A stretch of DNA of 64,000 nucleotides from CAZBQJ01 sp964494085 (GTDB lineage: Bacteria > Patescibacteriota > Gracilibacteria > UBA1369). Made by a program: the position numbers and the translations under genes. The notes under the pieces are model-generated. The model searched no databases and had not been told where the DNA came from. It worked only from the letters and a program-made list of their open reading frames with translations. The DNA is taken from the NCBI GenBank assembly GCA_964494085.1, contig CAZBQJ010000002.1, positions 62,001 through 126,000 of the forward strand, given 5' to 3'. Shown here piece after piece: positions 33,789-43,700 of the stretch (position 1 is the first letter of the stretch; each line of letters starts with the position of its first letter).

Positions 33789-35012
33789 ATGGCAATCAGC
33801 AATCATCAAAAGGACTCGCTTAGAAATCTCTTCTCAGGCTCAAGCTCATTGGGCAAGAAGACCATGGAAGTAGTACCGGAAGGAGTTACTCCGGTCGCCC
33901 GCATCAAAGTAGTTGGTGTAGGTGGAGGTGGTAACAACGCTCTAGAAAGAATGATCAAGTCCAATCTACACGGTATCGAATTTATTGCTGTAAACACAGA
34001 CGCTCAGGCACTTCACCATTCCAATGCCAATCTCAAAATCAACATCGGTAAGGCTACAACCCGTGGCCTGGGAGCCGGCGCTAATCCTGATATCGGCCGC
34101 CAATCTGCTGAAGAAAGTGCGGAAGAACTGCGCGAAGCTTTGATGGGTACTGATATGGTTTTCATCACTTGTGGTATGGGTGGTGGAACCGGTACTGGGG
34201 CTTCCCCGGTTATCGCGGAAGTGGCCAAGGAACTTGGTATCCTTACCGTCGCCGTCGTTACCAAGCCATTTTCCTTTGAGGGAAATCGTCGTAGACAACA
34301 GGCCGAAGACGGTCTCGAAAATCTTCGTAATAAAGTTGACACTCTGATCACTATTCCTAACGACAAAATCCTTTCCATTATCGATAAGAAAACTCCCATT
34401 ACCGAGGCCTTTACTGTAGTAGATGATGTTCTACGCCAAGGTGTACAGGGTATCGCTGATCTGATCACCATTCATGGTATGATCAACGTAGACTTTGCCG
34501 ACGTCAAGGCCGTTATGGAAAACTCCGGTTCCGCTTTAATGGGTATCGGTTATGGTACAGGTGAAAACCGTGCCGTAGAGGCAGCCAAAGCTGCTATTGA
34601 ATCTCCTCTTCTGGAATTATCTATCGATGGTGCTAATGGGGTATTATTCAACATTACCGGCGGCAATGATCTCAGTATGTTTGAAGTAGATGAAGCTGCA
34701 CGAATCATCACTGAAGCTGCCGACCAGGAGGCTAATATTATCTTTGGAGCTGTTATCAACGACTCTTATACCGGTGAGATTAAAATTACCGTAGTTGCTA
34801 CCGGTTTCGACGACAGTCCACGTGAAAAGCCAACTATTCTCCGCCAACATCTTCCTTTGACCAATACTATCCGCTCCAATTCAGCCACTGGCGAAGCTAT
34901 TGCTGCTACCAGAAACAATACTGAAGTAGCTTCAGGAGCCGCCAATGCTGGCAAAAGTATCGAAAGCGAATTAGATGTTCCGGCATTTATCCGTCGCAAA
35001 ATGGATCGCTAG
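33789..35012 (+). CDS. ftsZ: Cell division protein FtsZ
   Basis: Tubulin-like GTPase that forms the division ring. The 407-residue protein shows VVGVGGGGNNALERMI near residue 42, the tubulin signature GGGTGTGASPVIAEVAKE at ~130-147, and the T7-loop NVDFADVKAVM. The flexible linker is short, and the last residues ELDVPAFIRRK form the conserved C-terminal peptide that binds FtsA. An N-terminal tail of ~37 residues precedes the globular domain, somewhat longer than usual. Own promoter upstream; strong terminator downstream. Confidence 0.98.
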   Translation: MAISNHQKDSLRNLFSGSSSLGKKTMEVVPEGVTPVARIKVVGVGGGGNNALERMIKSNLHGIEFIAVNTDAQALHHSNANLKINIGKATTRGLGAGANPDIGRQSAEESAEELREALMGTDMVFITCGMGGGTGTGASPVIAEVAKELGILTVAVVTKPFSFEGNRRRQQAEDGLENLRNKVDTLITIPNDKILSIIDKKTPITEAFTVVDDVLRQGVQGIADLITIHGMINVDFADVKAVMENSGSALMGIGYGTGENRAVEAAKAAIESPLLELSIDGANGVLFNITGGNDLSMFEVDEAARIITEAADQEANIIFGAVINDSYTGEIKITVVATGFDDSPREKPTILRQHLPLTNTIRSNSATGEAIAATRNNTEVASGAANAGKSIESELDVPAFIRRKMDR

Positions 35013-35033
35013 TCCATTTCTCACACTTTGAAC

Positions 35034-35076
35034 AAAAACTGACCGACCGCGAATATTCGCGGTCGGTCAGTTTTTA
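35034..35076 (+). terminator. Strong Rho-independent terminator after ftsZ
   Basis: AACTGACCGACCGCGAA pairs with TTCGCGGTCGGTCAGTT around a very short loop, with AAAA and TTTT flanks. It is symmetric enough to also end the minus-strand transcript of the small gene at 35092. Confidence 0.93.
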
Positions 35077-35091
35077 CGATCCAATATAATT

Positions 35092-35247
35092 TTACAGTAG
35101 TCCACGTTCCTGCAAAATACGCTCAGCGGCTTTCTTTTTCTCCACTGGGCTTTCTGCGTTGTTATAGGCCTCTTCAACCATTTCTGTTGAAGCGGATTCC
35201 AGGGCGGTGAAATAAGCGTTTTTTTCTACTTTTTTTGTTTTCTTCAT
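35092..35247 (-). CDS. Small basic/acidic protein, 51 aa
   Basis: A short frame of 52 codons (including stop), starting with MKKTKKVEKNAYFTALESAS and ending with KKKAAERILQERGLL. The composition is coding-like, predicted helical throughout, with a Lys-rich N-terminus. It fills the otherwise empty gap between the ftsZ terminator and the gene at 35283, and is on the same strand as that gene, 35 bases downstream. Function unknown. Confidence 0.6.
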   Translation of the reverse strand: MKKTKKVEKNAYFTALESASTEMVEEAYNNAESPVEKKKAAERILQERGLL

Positions 35248-35282
35248 AATTTTTGTTTAAAGATAATTCTATTCATTATAAC

Positions 35283-36152
35283 CTATTTCCCAATCTTGCT
35301 CAAATAATCCCTTAAAGTCTCTTCTATTTGTTCATTAACTCTACTTTGCGGGGTTTTTATAGATCTTTCCGCTGTCCGCATCTGTGCGCTACCGTTTACG
35401 GCAAATAGTTTCATGCTATCGTTTTTCCTGCCCAGTCCCAGTTTTTCACGTCTTTTCTGGTGGAAAAAGGCCGTTAAGTCTATTCGAAATTTCAACAACC
35501 TTCTCAAATCAACCGTAATTTGCTCCCGATTCACTTGATAGGTATCAAATTTTTTTACTCTGAGCGGGCGTCTAGGCGGAACAAAATCAGCTGTAGCAAT
35601 TAAATCTGCCGCTTCCAAAAAATCAATTTCGTGGTCAATTTCCAGCTTACTGTTATTAATCATTAAGTCCTCCAAAAAGACGGTTAGAGCTTTGACCAGG
35701 TTAACTCTACTTTCCAGTCCTAAAGTACGAGAAATTACCGGATCTAATTCTTTCTGAATAATCGTGGGAAAATATGGCAATCTGCGAATTTCATCGAAGA
35801 CCTTTTCATAGGCCGCTGTTGTATCATCCAAGTCCATTGAATTAACCTGTAGCTCCAAGTCTCCCTGGTTATTTATGTAAGGAAAGGGCAAAAGTAGAAT
35901 CGATGGTTCAATCATTACCCGTTCTGGTAAAACTTCACGATTACTCAGGGCTATCACCAATTTTGTTAGTATGAAACGACAATCTTCCAAATCTTTCATG
36001 ACTTTGGTCGACTCGGTCTTTTTCTCCGCCAACATTGCTGCACGGTCCTTCTCTATAAAAAAACTTTCTCCGCTAGGAGGACGTGTTGTTGGCCTAATCA
36101 CAGCTGAGACAAGCGGTCCTGGGGCCGGTTTCCTGCTTTCAGAGTCAGACAT
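35283..36152 (-). CDS. Hypothetical protein, 289 aa
   Basis: I do not recognise this protein. The first ~40 residues are Pro/Ser-rich and disordered. The rest is helical, with long amphipathic stretches (ESTKVMKDLEDCRFILTKLV, VNLVKALTVFLEDLMINN) and a basic region FVPPRRPLRVKKFDTYQVNR before RRLLKFRIDLTAFFHQKRRE. No signal peptide, membrane helix or enzyme motif. Codon use matches its neighbours. It precedes the 51-residue gene on the same strand. Confidence 0.68.
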   Translation of the reverse strand: MSDSESRKPAPGPLVSAVIRPTTRPPSGESFFIEKDRAAMLAEKKTESTKVMKDLEDCRFILTKLVIALSNREVLPERVMIEPSILLLPFPYINNQGDLELQVNSMDLDDTTAAYEKVFDEIRRLPYFPTIIQKELDPVISRTLGLESRVNLVKALTVFLEDLMINNSKLEIDHEIDFLEAADLIATADFVPPRRPLRVKKFDTYQVNREQITVDLRRLLKFRIDLTAFFHQKRREKLGLGRKNDSMKLFAVNGSAQMRTAERSIKTPQSRVNEQIEETLRDYLSKIGK

Positions 36153-36234
36153 AAGTTATTCCTTTATAGGGTCTCTATAAGAGAGTAACTATAGCATACG
36201 CTAAGTATTACGCAAATTCACTTTCCAAAAGCCG

Positions 36235-36939
36235 CTAATTATTTAAACAAATAGCTTTAGGATGAGAAGTAATGGCGGTAGCGTAATGAATGGTTAGATA
36301 ATATTTGTGTTTTACTCTATCTAACGCTAAGCCCAGCCCAATCTCTTGGAAATCTTTATTCATCATTGATCGCCAATGCGCACCGTTACTTTGTCTTTCT
36401 CGTGCAAAGAAGTCCAAAGTAGTCTTTATGGCGGTTGTCATAGCAGGCGTACAATCAGACCCATCAGCAGGGCATTTATAAAATCCCCAACCAATATTTT
36501 CAGTATAGGTGCTACCGTGAACATTTTGGAATTCCAGATTCAAATCCTTGAACCAGTTTAAGATCCTTCTATAGTCATAATAAGCATTGGATCCGTCACG
36601 CTTATGGCTGATCACCCCAAGCCTTTTAGCCCGGTCAGACCAGTTTTGAGCACTCCAGTCTAATTCCGGTTCCAATACATAAGGCTTCAGTCCCGCTCCC
36701 AGGCGTAAATCATTGTTCCAATCCAGCCAAGTTTGGCGTAACTTAGCCATATCTATATTGCCCGGTATATATTGATCAATCTTATAACAATCAGCAGCGG
36801 CCGGTTCTACCGGTTTAACCGTAATTATATCCTGAACCATAGTAAAATCAGGATCAAAGGTTCTGGCCGGGGCGATTTGGTAAAAAGCCGCCAATAAAAC
36901 AACCGTTAATGTTGAATTCAATAATAATTTTTTCATCAT
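36235..36939 (-). CDS. Exported CAP-domain (SCP/PR1) protein
   Basis: From ATG 36939 the product starts with MMKKLLLNSTLTVVLLAAFY, a signal peptide or anchor. The CAP domain runs from LRQTWLDWNNDLRLGAGLKP, through LDWSAQNWSDRAKRLGVISHKRDG compressed here as its helix with His, to TENIGWGFYKC, NGAHWRSMMNKDFQEIGLGL and KYYLTIHYA. The conserved His and Glu that form the CAP cavity are present. The frame is open 64 codons further upstream to 37131 with coding-like sequence, so a longer form with a cytoplasmic tail is possible. CAP proteins occur in sporulation, adhesion and lipid binding; here a surface role is likely. Confidence 0.82.
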   Translation of the reverse strand: MMKKLLLNSTLTVVLLAAFYQIAPARTFDPDFTMVQDIITVKPVEPAAADCYKIDQYIPGNIDMAKLRQTWLDWNNDLRLGAGLKPYVLEPELDWSAQNWSDRAKRLGVISHKRDGSNAYYDYRRILNWFKDLNLEFQNVHGSTYTENIGWGFYKCPADGSDCTPAMTTAIKTTLDFFARERQSNGAHWRSMMNKDFQEIGLGLALDRVKHKYYLTIHYATAITSHPKAICLNN

Positions 36940-37092
36940 TGTTCGACCCGGGAAAAATGTGTCCCGAATATAGCCTATTTCATCGATTAAAGCCACCTCT
37001 CTTTCCAATTTTACCTGGAGCTTTTCCCCAGTCGGCGACTTTACATATTCCCTTGTTTTTACTACAATCCGGCTGTTTTTAAACCAAAAAAA

Positions 37093-37860
37093 GTGGCTTT
37101 GGAAATTCCTTCTAACCCTGGCTATCATCACGAATACGAGAAAAAGTTCCTCCCCAAATCACTCGCCCAGTTGCCTCCTCTAGAATCCGGAACTGATATA
37201 ATGCAATTCTATTTCCCTTCTAACAAGGCTTTGATTATCGACGGTGTATTGCATTACACCAGTCGCCACAATCCTTTGTTAAAACTTACCTCAGAAGATT
37301 TGCAGATAGTCGAACAATTTCTAGCCTGGCCAAAACCACCCAAAGTACGTATCCGACTTTCTGAAAAAAGACGGGATTGTAAAGCATTTATAACTATCAA
37401 AGTGGCTGAACGGGCCGGTCTGGGAGAAAGCCTTCCTGCAGACTCCAATCTGATTAAAAACCTGGAATTTGAAAGAGAGATTAGCCCCGATATTGCCGAG
37501 AAATTGCTCTACCATATTGGTGGACACACTAAAAACATCATTGCTAAAACCCGTTTTGAAATTTTACATACTACAAATCAAAATGGTCTTACAGAGCAAC
37601 CCTTCCGACGTCCTTTTGAAATCGATCTATTTAAAGGCCCATCCAACTTTTCCCCGAAAGACCGTCGCATTATCGATAACTCTGGCCTAGTCGTTATCGA
37701 ATTAGAAATAGGCCAAGATGAAGAAGTCCTTCCGTCAATGTTACCCAAATGGGTGGGCCGAGACATCACCAGTGACCGACGTTTTACCAACTCTAAACTC
37801 TCTCAAATGCCCTTTGCGAAATGGTCGGAGTCAGAGAAAAAACGTACTGTGCTCCCCTGA
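37093..37860 (+). CDS. CYTH-domain protein
   Basis: CYTH enzymes act on triphosphate substrates (class IV adenylate cyclases, thiamine triphosphatases, inorganic triphosphatases). Visible pieces: HEYEKKFLP for the ExExK motif with one Glu altered, KVRIRLSE, AFITIKV, EFEREI, KTRFEI, FEIDLF and VVIELEIG, an alternation of charged strands that builds the tunnel. C-terminal DITSDRRFTNSKLSQMPF is typical. The 255-residue length allows a short extra tail. The start is probably GTG 37093 or TTG 37099, since no ATG precedes the first motif. It ends in TGA. Divergent from the CAP gene. Confidence 0.78.
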   Translation: MALEIPSNPGYHHEYEKKFLPKSLAQLPPLESGTDIMQFYFPSNKALIIDGVLHYTSRHNPLLKLTSEDLQIVEQFLAWPKPPKVRIRLSEKRRDCKAFITIKVAERAGLGESLPADSNLIKNLEFEREISPDIAEKLLYHIGGHTKNIIAKTRFEILHTTNQNGLTEQPFRRPFEIDLFKGPSNFSPKDRRIIDNSGLVVIELEIGQDEEVLPSMLPKWVGRDITSDRRFTNSKLSQMPFAKWSESEKKRTVLP

Positions 37861-37905
37861 CAAAGCCCCTCGTGTTCATGTCCATCCCCTGCCAATTTTT
37901 TCAAT

Positions 37906-37934
37906 TTGACTTGCCCAGACCTTTCGCTTATCAT
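37906..37934 (+). promoter_or_regulatory. Promoter of tRNA-Thr
   Basis: TTGACT, 17-base spacer and TATCAT, about 48 bases before the tRNA 5' end. Confidence 0.62.
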
Positions 37935-37981
37935 CACGGCACTAACCGATCGATAGAATCCTTTACAAATAGCATCCACAT

Positions 37982-38057
37982 GCCACTTTAGCTCAGTTGG
38001 TAGAGCAACTGTTTTGTAAACAGTAGGTCGTCGGTTCGAATCCGACAAGTGGCTCCA
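37982..38057 (+). tRNA. tRNA-Thr (anticodon TGT), CCA encoded
   Basis: Acceptor GCCACTT pairs with AAGTGGC. The anticodon stem ACTGT/ACAGT encloses TTTGTAA, giving TGT. T arm is GTCGG-TTCGAAT-CCGAC; discriminator T and encoded CCA. Confidence 0.97.
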
Positions 38058-38087
38058 GTTTAATTTCAAAAAGGGTCCGCACCAATG

Positions 38088-38113
38088 AGCGGGCTTTTTG
38101 AAAAAAGCCCGCT
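38088..38113 (+). terminator. Rho-independent terminator after tRNA-Thr
   Basis: AGCGGGCTTTTT pairs with AAAAAGCCCGCT almost without loop. The U tract lies inside the stem, so it works best as a U-rich hairpin; the position directly behind the tRNA supports a terminator role. Confidence 0.6.
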
Positions 38114-38191
38114 AAACCATTGCATTAAATATACTCTCCTTTATAATCCCTCTCTGTTCAATTTCTAATCATCAAGATTAATTAAGTGAAA

Positions 38192-38560
38192 ATGATAAAT
38201 AACTCTCGAGGAATCCTTTTGGCCTGCTCAATTCTAGCTTTAGAAAACGGCTGTACCCCTCCAGAAGGTCAGTACAAAAACGATCAGGAAATCATTATCT
38301 ACAGTGATGCTGCGCAAACCCGCGAAATCAACCGAAAGTGCATTAACAAGGTTTATACTACTCATACAGTAGCCGGTTTGATCGCCACTCCTGGTGTCCC
38401 CTACCGCGGTGGAGGTTTCCCGATTAGCGTCCCCAATAAAAAAGGAGAATTGGATTTAATGATTGCTGAACCCAGAGGTCGAATCACTATGAAAGAAGAA
38501 TTTCAACTAACGGCAGACCAAACCTATCAAGTAATAGATCATTCTTCACACTGCCAATAA
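38192..38560 (+). CDS. Small putative lipoprotein, 122 aa
   Basis: ATG 38192 gives MINNSRGILLACSILALENG followed by Cys, like a lipoprotein signal, though the residues before the Cys (ENG) are not an ideal lipobox. GTG at 38186 would add two residues. The mature part has scattered Cys and a central Gly-rich turn GVPYRGGGFPISVP. No family recognised. It is followed by tRNA-Tyr. Confidence 0.55.
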   Translation: MINNSRGILLACSILALENGCTPPEGQYKNDQEIIIYSDAAQTREINRKCINKVYTTHTVAGLIATPGVPYRGGGFPISVPNKKGELDLMIAEPRGRITMKEEFQLTADQTYQVIDHSSHCQ

Positions 38561-38636
38561 TTATTTATTCTCCCAAAATCTATTGCCAAAAAAGGCCTTG
38601 CCACTTATATTAATCAGGCCTTCCAGGCATTTATCC

Positions 38637-38722
38637 GGGCAGATACTCAAGTGGCCAACGAGGTCAGACTGTAAATCTGATGGCTTACGCCTTCGAAGGT
38701 TCGAATCCTTCTCTGCCCACCA
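38637..38722 (+). tRNA. tRNA-Tyr (anticodon GTA), CCA encoded
   Basis: Acceptor GGGCAGA pairs with TCTGCCC. The anticodon stem TCAGA/TCTGA encloses CTGTAAA, giving GTA. The variable arm is long, as in bacterial tRNA-Tyr. Discriminator A and encoded CCA. Confidence 0.97.
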
Positions 38723-38751
38723 GAATAAAAACACCACCAGAATAAAAATGC
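38719..38751 (+). repeat. Short tandem repeat at the tRNA-Tyr 3' end
   Basis: The CACCAGAATAAAAA stretch that begins in the tRNA CCA end is repeated almost exactly about 17 bases later. It could be replication slippage or a target-site mark of an old tRNA-directed insertion; nothing mobile remains next to it. Confidence 0.45.
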
Positions 38752-38870
38752 ACCCGCGAAGTGGTCCCCACCATTAAAGACTTTTGAGCGATCAAGTGTT
38801 TTTCGCCGTGCGAATTTAGCGAAAATGGCTTATAATAATACGATCGTTATATTTCCAAATCAAAAATCTT

Positions 38871-40619
38871 ATGGCAGATACTATCAAATCTGGGATTGCA
38901 GCAGTAAAGGTGCTGGAAGAATGGGGAGTAAAACATATCTTCGGTATTCCGGGGGGATCCATAAATAGTCTTATGGACGCTCTTTTAGCTGAAAAAGAGC
39001 GAATTAACTATATCCAGGTAAGACATGAAGAGGTCGGCGCGATGGCGGCCAGTATGCACGCCAAGTTTACCGGACATATCGGGGTCTGTTTTGGGAGTGC
39101 CGGACCAGGAGGAACACATTTGATGAATGGATTATATGATGCACGTGAAGATCATCAGCCGGTTCTGGCTATTGTCGGTCAGTTCTCCACAATGGGTATG
39201 AATATGGATACTTTTCAGGAAATGAATGAAAATCCTATTTTTGCCGATGTCTCGATTTACAACCGCACAGTCATGAATGCTGAGCAGTTGCCCCATGTGA
39301 TTGATGAAGCAATTCGTCAGGCTTACGCCAAAAAAGGAGTTGCAGTAGTGCAATTACCGGTTGATCTGGGGTGGAAAGAAATCCCGGCACTGGAAGTCTA
39401 TTCCAGTGCCGCCGCTCATCGAAAATATCCTCACCCAACAATAGATCAATCCGATCTCGAAGCGGCGGTAAAAATTCTTAACCAATCAGAAAAAACAATT
39501 ATCTTTGCCGGTATTGGAACTCGGGGTGCGAGCGAAGATGTCATCAAGCTTTCCCAAAAGTTAAAAGCCCCGATTGCCATTACAGGTATAAATTTTGATA
39601 ATTTCCCCCACGACTACGAAGCTTTACTGGGGTCGCCCGGGCGTGTGGCCACCAAACCGGCCAATGAAGCCTTTCCAAACGCAGATACCGTGGTCTTTGC
39701 AGGAAGTAATTATCCCTTCGCTGAAATGACTCATATTTTTAAAAATGTCAAAAACTTCATTCAAATTGACATTAATATAGGTCATCTCGGCAAGCGCCAT
39801 CCTAATGATGTAACAATTTTAGCCGATGCTGGTGATAGTTTGAGAGAGTTAGCCAAAATGGTGGAAGAGAAAGCGGAAACAGCCTGGTGGAGAGCAAACC
39901 TTAATAATATCAAGAATTGGCGTGATTATGTCCAAAATCTGGAAACAAAAACCTCCGGCGATTTAGAATCCTATCAGGTTTATCGTGCTATCAATGAGCA
40001 TGCGGAAATAGACGCAATTTTCTCCATCGATGTAGGCGATGTCACCCAGACATCAATTCGTCATTTGCATCTGAATCCACAGCAAATGTGGCGTACTTCA
40101 AATATTTTTGCCACCATGGGAATCGGCTTACCCGGCTCGATCACAGCCAAGCTTGATTTTCCGGGCCGCCAAGTCTGGTCATTGATGGGCGACGGTGCTT
40201 TTCAAATGATCATGCAAGATCTCGCTACCCAGGTTCAATATAAACTCCCCATCGTCAATGTTGTTTTCAGTAACGCTCAATATGGTTTCATCAAAGACGA
40301 GCAGGAAGATACCAATACAGGATATTTGGGGGTGGATTTTATGGATGTGGATTATGCAAAAGTTGCTCAGGCCATGGGAGCAAAGTCTTATACAGTCAGT
40401 AAAATCGAGGATTTAAAAGCAGTTTTCGATCAGGCGGAAAATGACCGAAAAGCAGGCTATACTGTGCTGATCGATGCAAAGATCTCCAAAGAAAGGCCGA
40501 TTCCGGTAGAAAAGCTTGTACTGGATCCTGCTATTCATCAACAGGAAGATATTCAGAAATTCCAGACTCGCTATCAAGCGGAAAATCTGAAACCATTTAG
40601 TGAATTCCTTGGGATATAA
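38871..40619 (+). CDS. pox: Pyruvate oxidase (acetyl-phosphate forming)
   Basis: Converts pyruvate, phosphate and O2 to acetyl phosphate, CO2 and H2O2 using TPP and FAD. The 582-residue protein matches Lactobacillus plantarum-type Pox over its whole length: HIFGIPGGSINSLMDALL, catalytic-Glu segment VRHEEVGAMAA (residues ~50-60), FGSAGPGGTHLMNGLYDA, the TPP motif GDGAFQMIMQDLATQVQYKL, and QYGFIKDEQEDTNTGYLGV, a stretch diagnostic for Pox and not for acetolactate synthase. A TATAAT-like -10 lies 35 bases upstream. The gene is single. It would give ATP through acetate kinase, if present, and generate peroxide. Confidence 0.94.
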   Translation: MADTIKSGIAAVKVLEEWGVKHIFGIPGGSINSLMDALLAEKERINYIQVRHEEVGAMAASMHAKFTGHIGVCFGSAGPGGTHLMNGLYDAREDHQPVLAIVGQFSTMGMNMDTFQEMNENPIFADVSIYNRTVMNAEQLPHVIDEAIRQAYAKKGVAVVQLPVDLGWKEIPALEVYSSAAAHRKYPHPTIDQSDLEAAVKILNQSEKTIIFAGIGTRGASEDVIKLSQKLKAPIAITGINFDNFPHDYEALLGSPGRVATKPANEAFPNADTVVFAGSNYPFAEMTHIFKNVKNFIQIDINIGHLGKRHPNDVTILADAGDSLRELAKMVEEKAETAWWRANLNNIKNWRDYVQNLETKTSGDLESYQVYRAINEHAEIDAIFSIDVGDVTQTSIRHLHLNPQQMWRTSNIFATMGIGLPGSITAKLDFPGRQVWSLMGDGAFQMIMQDLATQVQYKLPIVNVVFSNAQYGFIKDEQEDTNTGYLGVDFMDVDYAKVAQAMGAKSYTVSKIEDLKAVFDQAENDRKAGYTVLIDAKISKERPIPVEKLVLDPAIHQQEDIQKFQTRYQAENLKPFSEFLGI

Positions 40620-40795
40620 GCCACTTAATACATTATAAAATAATTCGGCAAATAGTAAATTTATTGTGCAACTACAAAATTTCTTTTGGTGCACACGGTT
40701 TTTGGCTTGTTGATTAGTCGGTCAGAGGTTTTGACCAATTGAACAAAAGTCGCAAAACCGCTAAATTTTCCCATGGCAAAACAAAACTCATCAAA

Positions 40796-43700
40796 ATGTA
40801 CAACAAAACCAAAAAGTTCTTCAGTCTCCTCCTTACCGGCTTCATGGTGCTGAGCTTCAGCCTCCAGGCGATGGCAGCTTCCGTCATTGTAAATACGCTC
40901 ACCGATACTGGAATAAGCCCTGATTGTGAACTACGCTCGGCAACCGTCAGTGTCAACTCAGCTGCAAATGTTGGTAACTGTTTCGGGATCGGAGCTTATG
41001 GAGTTAATGACACCATCAACATCGATGTCACCGGCACCATCAATTTAACCAATGCACATGGGGATTTGGTTGATGATTCCGATACCGATCTCGATATCAC
41101 TGTTCCGGTTATTATCAATGGGATTCCCTATGCTGCCGGAACAGAACCGGCTTTAACTATCGACGCCAATGACACCGGGCGCGTCTTCGATATCAATAAT
41201 CCCGATGGAACCACTGTGGAAATCAATAATATCGCCCTGACCAATGGTACTGCCATAGGCAAAGGAGGTTTAGTTTTCTTGCACGACGCGACTTCAGCCG
41301 CTACTCCCAAAACCCTTAATTTAAATAAAGATAATTTGGATCATGGAGATGTCACTCCTGCCTCAGGTCTGGGAGGCGGTCTTCATACCGGTGATAATAA
41401 TCTGGTTAATCTGACGGATACAGAAGTGTTCAACAATTCAGCCGATCTCGGTGGCGGAATTTATGTAGGGGCTGATAGCCACCTTACAGTTAATAATACC
41501 GGAAGCGAAACATCAAAAATACATGACAATTCCGCTGACAATAACGGTGGCGGGATTTTTGTCGCAGATACGGGAACTACCGATATTATCAATACAGACT
41601 TCGAGGATAATTCTGCGGGCAGTTCCGGCGGGGCGATTAATTATGACGGAGCCGGTAATTCTACCATTACCAATTCCCGTTTTAAAAGAAACTCTTCCAT
41701 TCAAAATGGCGGGGCTATTTCCAAGAATGATGGGAATCTTGTTATAGACTCATCAACTTTCGGTAATCCCGCTCTATTGGCCGATGGAAACACTGCTGGC
41801 TCAGCAGGAGGTGCTATTGCTGTTCCTTTCTCAGGCGATCTAACTGTTCAAAATGGCAGCGGTTTTTATGGCAATCAATCATTTATGGGAGGCGGTGCAA
41901 TCGGATTTTCAGGTTTCGGTACTTTAATCGTCAGCGATACAAATTTCCTGTCCAATAAAAGCACCAATTATGTCGGTGGCGCTGTTGATGTCAGCGGCTT
42001 CACCACATCGGCCCAGTTCAGCACGGTAACTTTTGGTGGGCCTAACGCGGCTGATGGTAATTCCTGTGTAGGTCCTGGTGGCGGGGCGATTTATTCCAGT
42101 GGTCACGACTTAACCTTAAGCGATGTAGATTTCGGCAATAATTCTACTACAGGTAACGGTGGAGGTGTTTATTTCACGTCCGGTAGAGGCCCAGGATCAT
42201 TTTTATTCAATACCGGCACGGTAAATTTCAATTCCGCCCCTAACGGTAACGGTGGTGCTATCTTTACCGAAAATGGCGATGTAACCTTAATTGATGTTGA
42301 TTTCGACCAGAACACCGCCGAACAAAGCGGAGGCGCCCTGGCAGTACAACCACTAAACACTGGTGTAGATCAATTTAGTCAAACTAGAGGTTCCTATACA
42401 AATAATTCGACTGCAAATGTTTGGGGTGGAGCAGTCTTCATCGATAACTCTTCCGCGCCAGTCAATAATGTCAGTTTTGATACAGTAAATTTCGATAACA
42501 ATAGTGCTGGAGGTTCCGGTGGTGCGATCAGTGTTTCCGCTGATAATAGTTTGGTAATTCTGGAACCGGCTTTTACCAATAATACTGCAGTCAGCGATGG
42601 CGGAGCGCTAGCAATAGGCCTTATTCCCACCGCTACCATTCGTAATCTGGTTACCCCCAATAATTTATTTGACAATAACCAAGCAATTTTTGGCCGAGGA
42701 GGAGCCATCTTCTCGGCCGCGGATAGTTTAATTGTCGATAATCTGATTTTTAGCCATAATTCTGCAGATGGAAATGGTGGGGCAATCTCCTTGAATAGAG
42801 ATGCTGTTGGTCCACAGATAACTCTAACCAGTACTTCAACAGATTATGACACCAACACCACAGCTGCTTCTGGTGGAGCCGTCTGGTGTGAGCAAGAATT
42901 TAACGTGATTTGTGACTTAAATTTTGATGGTAACGGAGGAGCGCACGGTTTCGCCGATAATGTTGCTGGAGATTCCGGTGGGGCCATCGCCACCAATTAC
43001 AATATTACCGGAGTACCAAATATCCTTAATATTACTGACACTTTCTTTAATAATAACAATTCTACAGATAATGGCGGAGCGATATCCATGAATGTCGATA
43101 CCGCCAATATCAGCAATACCAGCTTCCTTCAAAATCGATCCGGTGATGGTGGTGCAGTTAGATTAGGGGATAGTCAGGATAATGATCCGGCTGTTGATTT
43201 CAATTTTAGTAGCAGTACATTTACTGACAATACGGCGGATGATTCAGTTGGGAATGGTAATGGTGGTGCGGTAGTCTTGGTTTCTTTTGGCCCTCAAGTA
43301 TCTGCTGTATTCGACACAGTTAATTTCTTCAGTAATCATGCTGACAGTGCTGCCGGAGGGTTGGCCGCATTCGATTCTTTTATTGGCAACCCTATCGATC
43401 TGGATATCACTAATTCCATTTTTGATGGCAACAATGATGTTGTGGGGTTTCCTGCTATTATAAATACAACTTCAGGCATCCTATATTTGACTAATAGCAT
43501 TATTCAAAATAGCGCCACCTCTGCCACATCGATGTTCTCTTATGCAGTGGGTTCTTTCGGCTCGCTCATTATGGAAAATAGCAGTATCAACAATAACAGC
43601 GTTGGAGCGATTGGTCTCTTGAAGTTGGGCTTGAGTAAAATTACCAATTCCACTATTTCCAACAATGTCTATGACGGTTTTGCCACTATCTATACTAAGG

